DNA of 64,000 nucleotides, from assembly GCA_033807775.1 (NCBI GenBank), contig CM066314.1, positions 150,649,429 to 150,713,428 on the forward strand, written 5' to 3'. Below, piece after piece: positions 46,425 through 57,361 of this stretch (positions are counted from its first letter, which is position 1; every line of letters begins with the position of its first letter). The notes beneath the pieces are model-generated. The model was not told the origin of the DNA and searched no databases. It saw nothing but the letters and a program-made list of their open reading frames with translations. This stretch comes from Saussurea involucrata (lineage: Eukaryota; Streptophyta; Magnoliopsida; Asterales; Asteraceae). The position numbers were made by a program, and so were the translations under genes.

Positions 46425-46479
<55 letters not shown>
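46425..46479. repeat. (TC)n(TA)n microsatellite
   Basis: About 15 TC units then about 12 TA units at the right edge of the long-TIR element. Confidence 0.95.
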
Positions 46480-46491
<12 letters not shown>

Positions 46492-47207
46492 TGGGAGGTA
46501 GATCAAGATTTATTATCTATAATTTGAACTTTTCCATCCCTTTTTTCATAATGCTTCAGTCTTTTTCTTTTTCAAGGTTCTTTCTTAATTTCATCCCTGT
46601 ATATATATAAAAGCATTCACTTGATGTTATTGGACTCCCTTTCTTTCACATAAATGCAATAATAAATAGTAGCAAGCAATATTAACATCAAATCTCAACA
46701 ACTTACTTGATTGCTTATGAAAAAACTGACAACCAGTGTATAAATAGAAATAAGAAAACCTTATCATTATGTACAAAAAAAAAAGATTTATTGGGATTTT
46801 TTTTTAAATTGAATAACATTCTATATGTTTCTAAATTATGCCATTTTTACAACAAAATCCAAATCCGCTCTACATAGCCTATTAAGAAAAGTACTCTCGA
46901 CTCCGTCATCGGGTTGACGTCACGTTACATCGTCACCACCCAATTCTTAAATTGAATAAAGAGTCATTTACTAACCCTTATTGGGTAAACAGTTATAAGA
47001 TAAGAGTCACCGTCCTAACTTAACTTACCAGGTAAGATTGTTGGTGAACGTCGTCATCATTTTGTCATCAGGTCAGTAAGACTGTAAATAAACATCATCA
47101 CCTTTTGTCTCTTACCCGATAAGATGCAGTAAACTCTTGTTCTCATATCCCATTTGATTGTATTGTAAAAACCCAAAATTCAAATTTAATAAAGAAAGAA
47201 ATACTAA
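46480..47207. other. AT-rich intergenic DNA, nothing recognised
   Basis: No supportable gene. Words such as TTACCAGGTAAGATTG and TTACCCGATAAG recur loosely at 46980-47130 and again near 47960-48100, perhaps traces of an old repeat. Confidence 0.5.
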
Positions 47208-47558
47208 GAGCATTTCCAACAGCTTCCCCAAAATGGGAAAAATGGAGAAAATGGGGATTTTAGGCTAATATTGTGCTCCAATAGCTTCCCCAAAACTATC
47301 CTCAAAATGGAGAAAGATAGAGAGAGAATGTTTTTTTCTCCAAAAATGATTACCAAGTGAGATGACCAATAAGAAAATTTGAAAATAAATATGCTGAGAG
47401 AGAAATAATATTTTAATAAATAAATAGAATATTTTAATTAATATTAGATTCTCCAAAATGAGGAAGCTGTTGGAGATGAATGTATATTTTTTTAGGGATT
47501 TTAGCTTTTAGTTTCTCATTTTAAAGAAATTATGGGAAAGTTGTTGAAGAAGATGCTC
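47208..47558. mobile_element. PIF/Harbinger-like MITE, TSD TAA
   Basis: Starts GAGCATTTCCAACAGCTTCC and ends GTTGTTGAAGAAGATGCTC, flanked by TAA on both sides (47205-47207 and 47559-47561). The interior repeats the CTCCAA-AGCTTCCCC word. 351 bp, no protein. Confidence 0.75.
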
Positions 47559-49586
47559 TAAATTCAATAAACCTAATAAAAAGACTTTTTGTCTTGTTTG
47601 AGTTACACCCATAATTTAAGCAAAATTGATAATAAATAATAAGACATCTATTGTTGATGCATGTGACTTGTGATTCTTAATTGAGGGATGCATGCTTTGT
47701 CTTCATTATTAAGCAACATTTAAATTAAAAAGGTCCTGCCCACAAAACATTAAACTATTGCACCTTAAATTCTTGATTGATTCTTTTATCTTATTATTAT
47801 ATTCATCAAATTCAATTTCAAAATAAATAAATAAAGGGTTTTTCATAGTTACACCATCCACTCCAATTACAACCCCATTTTTTTAAAAGTGATTCAAAAC
47901 TTAGACTCGTTTACCAAATGCTTATCATATGTAAGTATTTATCGACAATAGCCATCACTGCTACTTACCTTGTCGAGTAACATTCTCAACCATCAAAATG
48001 GATTGTTCGTAAGGGCTAACAGAGTAATAGTCATCCTTCTCACCTCCTGATTGTTGTCATGCCTCTAACCAGGTAAGATATTCTTAGTTCTCACCATACC
48101 GATAAGTGGCCCGAAAAACGTTTGGTAAACAGCTCCTCAGTTTCTTATTAAAACAATTATCTTTGTCAATTCTTATACAAGTTTCTGATTCATTAACAAA
48201 AAGTATTGATGTGACATAACAAGTTAGCTAGGAGTTTAAATAAGCAATTGCGTTAAAAAAATCCCAACACGGGTGTCCTTAATGTAGCGTTCGAGGACCC
48301 AAGTTACGTAAGAAGACGGATGTCGTTCTTATTTCACAAGTTAGCTAGGACTTTAAAAGGGTGGGTTGGGTTGGGTTTGACTCATAAACACACAAGTAAA
48401 AGTCATGTATTAGGTTCATCTTCCTCTCTTGTTTTCTCTTATCTATCTACTATTTTGGTTCACTTTAAGACTTGCACACACTCTTCTACTTCCAAGCCAT
48501 TAGCACTCACTCGATCTGCTGTGCGGAACATTGGGACATGACAGTTGTTGTCCCACGAACCGGAACAGGGACATGAGCTGAGTAGAACAAAAATGCATTT
48601 TTCCCTCCCACCAAAATAGATGGAACAAAAATAAAATAAAAGGTGCTAAAGTCTAATTTCACTCCTGATTTTTAAGAAGTGGTGCTAAAGTCTGAAATCT
48701 GAATCAATAAGACTGTTTTGTAAACTGACAAACATCTAAATACGTATAATTTTCTATTTTATCCCTCGTAAATTCGACTTAAATACGTCAATTGAAGTGA
48801 GCATCGATGATCTAAGGATGTACCGAAAAAAGAAACAATAGGACGTCGGCAGATTTGCGAGGGCTGTAAAGGTTTAATCATATGTCACGCACTGAAGCCT
48901 CGATTTAAGCAATTCAAAGAGGTTCTAAAAAGCCAACACACATCTATGATTTCATGTTTTGCGTTTTTGCAAATTCGGGGTGCATGTGGGCCAAAACGGA
49001 CTTTGAAATCGAAAGAACGGTGCTGAACGGATATAAGAGGATATTCAAGAGATAGGGTTACCACTTTTTTGTCCGGAACATATTAAGGGATAAGAGGCTG
49101 TGAAAATAATAAAAAACAGTCCGAATTATAAAACATCTGACCGAATCAGACATAAGTGATGATTAAATAAGGCCTTATTGAGCCTATTGCTTCTGAGAAT
49201 AAACATGGTTGTCTCTCCTTTCAAACCAAATCCAAATTTAACCCAACAAATTGTAAGTTCATCTGAATTCAGACTCATAAAACCCCAAAAAAACGATCAG
49301 TCGATCCCCCCATTTTAGTCTTTTTAGTAAATACACAAGTTATTTCAGAGACGGTATGATGTCCACTGACCGATCCCACTGAAAAACTCCAAAAAATTAC
49401 AGGGAATACGTATCAAAGCCTTGAAAAATGATGGGATCTCCTTAAATTATTCTTTCTTAAGGCAGAAGGCATCTAAATATGTCTCTTATTATCCATGGTA
49501 ATCAGCTGTATAGAAGATACCTTGAAAATTCATAAGTGAAGAAGCAAAACGGTACCCGATTTTGGCACTTTGAAGCGGTCACGCCA
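47559..49586. other. Region downstream of the alpha-MPP gene, nothing recognised
   Basis: About 2 kb without a frame I can support. The 3' UTR of the peptidase gene should occupy the right end. A short open frame at 48320-48541 has no recognisable content. Confidence 0.5.
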
Positions 49587-52500
49587 CTAACGAAATTTGC
49601 TGCTGATTGAGTCATATGTTGGTACATTTGTAACTGGCAAAACATGGATAAGTTAAGTATATATGTCATAGGTAAAATGGGAGGAAATCACAAAAGTAAA
49701 AACCACTCAAAATGTTACAAACCCGTGAAAACCAATCCCAGTCATTCAATGAGTTTCATTTTAATCTGGGATTCAAGGTGCTTCACATGTTTAGTTATTG
49801 TGTATGTGTGTTTCATATGTGAAATGTACTTGCATGTTCTTTTCACATGTGAAACAATCATGTATGTTTCATATAAGAACAAAACAAAGTAAACTCCAAT
49901 TTTGGTCCCTGGCCTTTCTCGATTTCTTTGAAAGTGGGACCTACACTTTCATAAGTCAAGTTTTCGTCCTCAAGGTTTCAATTTTGCTTTGAAAGTCGGA
50001 CCTATACTTTCATAAGTCAAGTTTTCGTCCTCAAGGTTTCAATTTTGCTTTGAAAGTGGGACCTGGCCACTAACTCCGTTAAAAAACCTCCGTTAGAGCC
50101 AGGGGTATTTTCGTCCAACATTGTTTCGTCCAGAAACATCGGGAACCAAAATTGTTTCATATGTGAAACTATACATGGAAACTTGTTTTTACGGTTATTA
50201 ACCTTTTTATGGTTTTCATTGATATTTTCTCTAGGTGAAATAATATAAAAGGTCGAGTGTTTTATCATTAGTGGAAAATTACCGTCTCCATGAGAAGCCA
50301 TGGTGAGAGGGGAAGAAAGAAGCTTTTTTGCAATAGAAGCAATGTCGTCAGCCGATACGTCATCGATAGCTTTCAGGAAATACTCCACAGGTTTCCTAAC
50401 GCAGATTAAAATGAATAACAAGGTTAGACTAGAGATTTAAGGAGTTGTTTGGAAGTTGCTGAATGGTTTGGTGCAGAATGATTAAGTGGTCGGAATGATT
50501 AAGAGGCACTTATGATATGGTGCAAAATGAAATATGGTTGTTTGGTAATTGTTAAGAAAGAAATTAACGCTCTGAATGGTTAAGGGAGGCCCAAAATACA
50601 AAATCATTCAAAGGGTTTTAGAACCATTAAGAGGCAGTTTTTTTTGCCAAACAAGATTCACCTCTTAGCAATTCAGAGGTTGCCTCTTAATGGAACTATT
50701 AAGAGGTAAACACAGACCCTAATAAGACAGATTAACAGTGGATAGAGAAGACGAGGAATTATTAAAGAAATACCTTTCCCCGTATGTCAATATTTGTCTG
50801 CCGATATCTTCTGAAGCAACCATCTGCATATGAAGACCAGTTATGAGCACATTAAACATGAGCCTGTATATTAACTGATCGGTTGACTAGTCAACACGAG
50901 TAAAATTACATACTCTTGACTCAAGGTTCATCAGAATGGCAGACTTGGTTGACTGCTTGGCACGATTCAGCTGTACCTGGTTGACTGAAAGGTATTATAC
51001 TATTATATCAGTACAGATACGCTCAAATGAGAACCATAAATATTTTGGGAACCTGAGAACGAGCTATTCATGCTTTATTAATTATGAATATCGTGATAGT
51101 ATTCATGACGAAAACTACTCATAATTAAAATGCAATGATATTCATGATGAATAATGAATATTTAGGATTATTCATTATGAATAATACATGAAAAAGTCGG
51201 TTCTCTGGTTCTCAAAAAGATAATAGCACTCGAGTTTCTTGGCTAAAACTTTTGCAGCATCGGAGAACATTGGCATAAAACTCGGAAATAGTAGTTAACG
51301 TAGGCCAAATAGCTAACCTTCTCCATTAGTGGCAACTGCAGTGAGTTCTTTCACTGCAATATCAATGGCTTTTGATACAAAATCAGAACTCTGCAATACA
51401 GTGATCAACATCAGCGATTCAAACAATATAGGTAGCAACCTTAAATTAAATTTCACAGAAAAAAATAATTGAAAAGTTAAAGATGTCTTACTGTGGTAGC
51501 TTGGATTCCGAATAAGGCAGTGTGATTATAGATTGAGTTGAATGCTGAAAATGACTGAATCTCGGGGTACTCATTCAAGACTCTAAGATCTGCTCACAAC
51601 AATAATCCAAAAATTAACAATGTGAGCAAGGTTAAAGACCTGAAAATTAACAAAGAAGCTAAGTGTGTCAAGTAACTCACAAAGCCGTGAGTACATCCCT
51701 TTTCCGGGACCACCAGCTGAAAAAGATCCACCTCCTCCCATTAGCATCTGTAAATAAAACACAACATTAATTCCATTAAATTAACAAAAGAGGATACTGG
51801 AAGTTGAAACACTACCTGCAGAACAGTCAAGGTCATGGCTTCCTTCTCCTTAAGCCAGCCACCGGGAATTTGGAATGCAAGAGCAAAACTAGTTCTCTGA
51901 TAACAAGGGCAATTTGGTCAATACATCAGAAGGGAACAAAAAGATATCCGATGGATAGAGAAAGACGAGATAATTGTGCGGTTAAACTTAAGAGACACAC
52001 CCCTGTATCAGCCATAACACGGTGATCACCTCCAACATACACCGACTTTGGCTCCTCAACGTGAGCGCCACCTGGCAAGTCAGAGAGAAGAGGTTCTGCA
52101 TATTTCAACAGTTCCTCGTGTTCAACACCTGATGCAACAAGCACCATTCGAGGAGCAGTATAGTTTGCCTAAAATTGTGAGAATCCACGTGTAATTAATA
52201 AATATCTCAAAAGGATGAGAATAATACAAGGCACTAAGGGTGCGTTTGGTACACTGGACGGGACAGAACAGTGTGGGGATCACTATCCCACGTTTGGCAG
52301 GACTTTTATGTGGAACAGAGTGGAACAGGCCTGTTCCACCCCCACCCCATGGAACAAGGTGGAACAGACTTATGTTTTATCAATATAACCTTAATAAAAT
52401 CTAATTCTTTTCTAAAACATCAAATACGCCTTCTTTTTTACATTTTATTCATTCTTTAAATTTTATTTATTGTATTTTATGCTCTTTAAACTTTCACTTT

Positions 52501-54333
52501 ACTGTCCTCAAAATGTTAATTTTATATGGTATTTATGTTTTGATTAATTTACGCAAATTATTAATTATTAGTAGTAAAAATATATAGAAAAGGTTAGAAA
52601 ATAAAATTTGGAAACTACATAAACTTTTTATTTTGATGTCACTTTAATCTTGTTGAACAAAACTTTCTAAATAATATATTTTGTTATAAAAAAATATTTA
52701 TTTCACTATAATTTAATTAGTTACATAATTAACCAAAATATATAAACAACTTATTAGGGGTAAATTGGTCATGTAATTTGTTCTGTCTAGTTCTGTCTTA
52801 CTAAACGCTGAACAACTGTTTTGTCCTGTTCTATTCTGTCTGCATACCAAACGCACCCTAAAAAGCACTTCTGTAATTAAAAGCTATAGTGTGAGACTCA
52901 CGGCTACAAATTCCTCCAAAACTGTACTGTTTAATTTGTTGAGTGAGCCTTCTGAGGCAAGAAGAGGAATCGCAAGTGCACCAGAATATCCAGCTGAATG
53001 AATCGCCTCTAACAGCAAGGCCTCAGGATTGTTGGCATATTCACCAATCTCAGCTTTCACTTTCTGAATCTGCAAAAACAATGTAACTTTTTAAATCAGA
53101 AAATATCACAAAAATAGTGTATTTGTATCAGAAATGAAGAATAGAAAAGGGTACCTGTTCAGTGACCTCCCAATCCAAGAAAGCTTGATTTCTTGCACAA
53201 TCAACAAGTAGCTCCACCATTTGAGGAACATAAGCCTTCAGGGCATCATATGTGTAACACATTTGCTCCCTAGAAGCAGAGGCTGTCACGTTGCCACCAA
53301 TTGCTTCCACTTCCCGCACAACGCGCAATTGGCTTCGGTTAGTCGTGCTTTTAAAAGCCATACGTTCTAGAACGTGTGTAGCCCCAAATGAAGCTGGCGT
53401 TTCGTAGATTGAGCCACTATTAACATACAACCCAACAGAAGCAGCAGGGTTCTATACAAAAATAAATAAAGATAATTGATCATTAACAGCACAAAGCTTA
53501 ACCAATCTGAACTTAACCATGGTAAGACACTGAATATAAATCCATATAGTGGTGACTTACTGATGAAGTTTCTGAGGCGATTTTGATTCCATTTGGGAGA
53601 GTTGTTATCTTTGTCTTTCCCTGTTCAACATGATCAGGTAAAGAAGGTGGGAGTTCAATACCCTTAAGAGGAAAGTCCAAAGGAGGAGAGTTTGAACCAC
53701 TTCCTCCTGTAAACCAGCTAAAAAAACCCCCTGATGATGACTTAGCTGCAACAGCACTTGAACTTGCAAACCTGGTTAGTGTCTGATTGCCTGCACGGCC
53801 CTGTTGCATATCCCAATGTCACCAAACAATTGTTATTTTTAACTTTAATTTTATTAAGCAATTACTCTATAATAGAAATATGTAGAAGTTATCTATATTC
53901 CCCTCACATTTGAGGAACCTTTATGTTAATTCTTATGTACATGTGATGTGACTTGTGAGTACTCTTTCTCATACTGTCATACATTGAGCTAAATGAAAAA
54001 TTGTCTTCTTTCTTTGTACCATTTGAAGATTTCACATTTACCCGAACTTCCATCTGCCAGCAATCGAACATTTTATAATTATTTTGTTCCTAATCGCCAC
54101 AATTGATTTACTACGAATACACACACAAATCATCAAACTACAAGTGTAGAAAATTCATCACGATCAGATCTAAGAACCCTAAGATGCATCTAACATGAAT
54201 TTTTTTTTTTGAAATTTCGAATCAATCGGTTAAAAGATTAGCTCACAAGCAGGCTGTTATCTATCCAAACAAAAGATTAATGAATATTACCGACCTTTAG
54301 GGTTCTGATTCTCGAAGCTGTAGCGCGATACAT
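49587..54333 (-). CDS. MPPA: Mitochondrial processing peptidase, alpha subunit
   Basis: Thirteen coding exons on the - strand: 54295-54333, 53561-53800, 53155-53451, 52902-53069, 52001-52168, 51816-51896, 51681-51747, 51492-51589, 51318-51390, 50914-50984, 50774-50823, 50283-50395 and 49587-49633. All junctions are GT-AG and in frame; they total 1512 bases, or 503 residues, the length of the Arabidopsis subunit. The N-terminus MYRATASRIRTLKGRAG is a basic, acid-free mitochondrial presequence. The site matching the zinc motif HxxEH of the catalytic beta subunit reads HVLER, so this is the non-catalytic partner. The glycine-rich loop (GGGGSFSAGGPGKG) binds presequences. In plants the two subunits are also the core proteins of the respiratory bc1 complex. 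The last exon encodes VPTYDSISSKFR and a stop. Confidence 0.95.
49896..50155. repeat. MULE-like MITE in the last alpha-MPP intron, with 61-bp tandem units
   Basis: The edges read CCAATTTTGGTCCCTGGC and GGGAACCAAAATTG, an inverted pair of the type seen at plant MULE ends. Inside, the unit TTTGAAAGTGGGACCT-ACACTTTCATAAGTC recurs at 49927, 49988 and 50049, a 61-bp period. It lies in the 649-bp intron 49634-50282. Confidence 0.6.
50441..50719. mobile_element. Tourist-like MITE in alpha-MPP intron, TSD TAA
   Basis: Starts GGAGTTGTTTGGAAG and ends ACACAGACCC, with TAA at 50438-50440 and 50720-50722. The body (GCTGAATGGTTTGGTGCAG and on) matches the MITE at 60346-60711 in the transpeptidase gene. 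Confidence 0.8.
51020..51220. repeat. Foldback sequence with ATTCATGATGAATAAT palindromes in an alpha-MPP intron
   Basis: The outer words CTCAAATGAGAACC and GGTTCTCTGGTTCTCA are inverted. Between them are GTATTCATGACGAA, GATATTCATGATGAATAATG and similar palindromes, the same words as at 1872-2450. The host intron is 50985-51317. Confidence 0.6.
52239..52858. mobile_element. PIF/Harbinger MITE in alpha-MPP intron, TSD TAA
   Basis: 620 bp, GGGTGCGTTTGGTA...TACCAAACGCACCC, perfect 14-bp ends and TAA on both sides (52236-52238 and 52859-52861). It accounts for most of intron 52169-52901. No transposase. Confidence 0.9.
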
Positions 54334-54925
54334 GACAATCGATGAGTAATTAGATATGAAACGAAGAAATTGTGGCAGTCGATCCTGTCTCCACTGCTTC
54401 CCTCTCTATAACGTAGCTGATGAATCAAATTGGGAAGTGATTGGGCGACGAATTTTGAGGGGTTTGAGAGGCGAGAACGAAGAGCTGAACGGTGTTACCA
54501 CGTGCGAGAATTGTTCTCACGGCACGTGTGAGATCTTGGCCTTTTTTACATATCTTCTATTTTGTAAATTTTGATGAAATATTTTGCATCTTTATTAATA
54601 TCATGCCAATTATTGTTATTATCATTTTTTTTTAACCGTAGGTGTTTGGACAAACTTTTATTCACTTCGATTATTTCGGGGTGAGCATGTCATAATGTTG
54701 TTAAGATTTCATATAGGCCTTTATGGCCCTGTCCCGTAAATAGACTTTTAACTGTTAGGGAAATTCTTAGCGACAATGTAAGATTCACATCAGTGACCTT
54801 TAAAAATTGCTACTTTGTCTCTCTTTTTTTAACATACATTTTAACATAGTTGTTGGAGTAAAAAAAGAAGTTCATAAGACTCCACAATCTGCTTGAGCAT
54901 AGTTGTTGGAGAGTTAGAGCTTTAT
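54334..54925. promoter_or_regulatory. Region upstream of the alpha-MPP start
   Basis: About 590 bp between the start codon and LTR F, presumably 5' UTR and promoter. No TATA box can be assigned with confidence; a frame at 54356-54574 has no recognisable content. LTR F lies in the opposite orientation, divergent from the gene. Confidence 0.5.
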
Positions 54926-55084
54926 GTAACACCCGGAATTTATAAGGTAAGTTAAGTATCATGTTCGTCTTAGAATTTCCTTTTTAATGATATCTAATAT
55001 TGGTGTGAAATGTTAAAGTTTAATCTCGAGATATCGATTCTATAAACACGGTTTACTGACGCTTCGGAAGTTGGTTTTTGGTCT

Positions 55085-55305
55085 TGGTGTGACGTGGACG
55101 AGAGTGTCCGCGATTGTGACATGAGGGCACAATGGTCGTCACAATCGCACCAATTGATCGGTCTCGCTACATTGTGAGCGAGAGTGACAGCGACAGTGCC
55201 AGCGGGCACTATCGCATGTCACAAATCACGAGGGTCGGGGTGTCACGGTACATCTCCGGCGAGAGTGTAGGCGATAGTGTCAATGGCACAGTCCCCCGAC
55301 ATGCA
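55085..55305 (+). promoter_or_regulatory. Dyad cluster and TATA box of LTR F
   Basis: GCGATTGTGAC (55110-55120) pairs perfectly with GTCACAATCGC (55138-55148). A second pair is GCGACAGTGCC with GGGCACTATCGC near 55190-55215. The TATA box lies about 10 bp beyond the cluster. The layout matches LTR A and E with different central triplets. Confidence 0.72.
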
Positions 55306-56122
55306 AGTCAGGTATAAATAGCTTTTTGTTGATTTCTACTTCATTTATTCACCAAAATTAGTCTTGGGAGCGATTTTACAACCCTATGTGCAATTTTTCT
55401 CACCTTCCAACCCCCTCCTCATTAAATTTGACTCTAGGGTTTAGTAAGGGTATTTATTAAGCATTAAAAGCATATTTTGGTCATCGAAGTGTGGAGGTTC
55501 AAGCCTCAAACTTTATCTTCTCCAAATTTATAGGGTTTGCAAGTTTTCTAGGATTTTCTCAAAAACCTAAAATGTGAGTTTTAAATGCTTTGTAAAACTA
55601 GATACATGTCATAATGTCTACATTAACTATATTTCTACACTTGTTCTAAATATATACTCTATATATGATGATTTGATGGTATAACCTCACTTACTTGGAT
55701 TTTATGCATATTGATAGAAGAGAAAACCATTTATTTATGGTTATAAATCTTGGCTCTATGGTTAAACTTGTTTACAAGGAATGTCTATGAATTTTGGTCC
55801 AAAACCTTGGATTATACTCTATATAGTGATTTGTGTTATATTTGACCTAAGTGAAGGTCTTTGGATATTTGGAAAACGCATGAGGTACAATGAGTATGAT
55901 GATTGGATCACTACTTTATTTTGAATAATAGCATATACGTTCTTACTTGGAGTAAAGGTATATTCTTAATTGATTTGATAATCGTGGATTAACTTTCCAA
56001 TTAGACACTAGGAGTGTTTAAGTCTTTGTGGTGCCACCATGGAGGTATGCACTAGGACCTCTGGCATTTGGGGAAATGCCTTGGAGGTAGTCCCTAAGTA
56101 TGTTGGGTCTTATGGTGTTACT

Positions 56123-56707
56123 TAGGGGTGCTCAAATTTCCGATCAACCCAACCTAACCCGAGGAAAAAAAAACTCAAACTGAGCCAACCCGATGTATAA
56201 TCGATACTATTTTTTATCAACCCGCATATATTGGGTTGATAACGGGTTAGGCCCAAAACAAACCGACCCAACCCAACAACCCATGAAAAACATTTAAATC
56301 TAATTTTGAATTCTTGTTACTTTCATTTTTTTTACTGTCAAAGCAATCTTGTTACTATTAAACATTTATAAACAGACAATTGTTGGTCACTTGTTACTTT
56401 AGTAATCTTGTTATTGATTCTTGATACCACATTTATAAACAAAACATTTATAAGCAATCTTTTATTAGACGATTTAGTAATCTGTTGAACATTTAGCAAT
56501 TTGTTTAGACACGATAACTTAGTTAAATGGTGAAATGATCAATAAAAGTTTCAACCCGACCAACCCAACCCAACCCGAACGGTTTAGGTTGGGTTAGGTT
56601 GCACTTTTGATTGGGTTGGGTTGGGTTGAGATTTTTCCAACCGCAATGATTGGGTTGGGTTGTTAAAGTGTCTTCAACCCGGCCAACCCAACCCGTGAGC
56701 ACCCCTA
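56123..56707. mobile_element. hAT MITE with perfect 8-bp TSD
   Basis: 585 bp, TAGGGGTGCTCA...TGAGCACCCCTA, flanked by GTGTTACT at 56115-56122 and 56708-56715. The interior has many (C)CAACCCAACC and GGGTTGGGTT words in opposite orientation at the two sides. Nested in LTR F. Confidence 0.95.
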
Positions 56708-57213
56708 GTGTTACTCATGAGAGTAGACACTAAGGTAAATTGTCTCTTGAGGTGAAACTTGATAAGGTGTTACGGGTCTCCCCCATTGATTCCAAATAAA
56801 TGATTATTGTCTTATAAATGGCTTAGATTTTTATCTGTCATTATCTTTTATATGTTCAAGCTCACTAGACTTTTTGGTGTAACATTTGTTTGGTGTCGAC
56901 ATGTATCTCAGGTTCTAGCGGCATGGTCGTCGAGAAAATCTAGTCGGACTTTAGAAGTGAGCTTGGGGAGAATTTTTAGGACACCTTTTTGTAAAATACA
57001 TTATTTTTGTGGTTTATATGACAGCCACATGTAATCTTATTTCTTTAACGAATTAGATTGTAGGTTGTTATCCTTATACCAACCGGTTACAAACTTGTAA
57101 TTAACAGATGTATTTTGATTTTCTATTTTTGGGATGGCTCGTATCTTGATATTTATATACCACATTTCTATTTTTTGGAAGTTTTTGTTGTCCCGGTTTT
57201 AGATGTTATAAGT

Positions 57214-57224
57214 TGGTATCAGAG
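57214..57224 (+). other. Primer-binding site of element F
   Basis: TGGTATCAGAG three bases after the LTR end. Initiator-Met tRNA type, one base shorter than in A to C. Confidence 0.8.
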
Positions 57225-57361
57225 TTTTAGTTTAAGTGAACTATGTATTAATTATAGAATGTCTAGACTTAAGTTATGGTCTAAAAGTCTTTATATGAAT
57301 TTGAAGAACATATTCTATCAAATTGTTATAAGTTATAACTATGGCATACATACCGGAAAGT

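Larger units (their letters stand above)
54926..57210 (+). repeat. LTR F, diverged 5' LTR related to A
   Basis: Starts TGTAACACCCGGAATTT and ends AGATGTTATA (expected TTACA). A dyad cluster (55085-55300) is followed by TATAAATAGC at about 55313, a convincing TATA box. A hAT MITE (56123-56707) interrupts it. The block CATGTATCTCAGGTTCTAGC aligns loosely with the end of LTR A. A primer-binding site follows, but only about 140 bp of internal DNA survive. Confidence 0.75.

Noticed and set aside
48320..48541. 73-codon frame downstream of alpha-MPP
   Set aside because: Ser/Leu/His-rich with no domain, no partner exon, and AT-rich non-coding surroundings.
53128..53430. Separate small genes for each open frame in 50017-53809
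   Set aside because: Each ends just after a GT donor and all join in order into one 503-residue protein; they are exons of alpha-MPP.
56123..56707. Telomere-like (GGGTT)n sequence
   Set aside because: The words are GGGTTGGGTT and not the plant TTTAGGG repeat, and they belong to a hAT MITE with perfect TSD.
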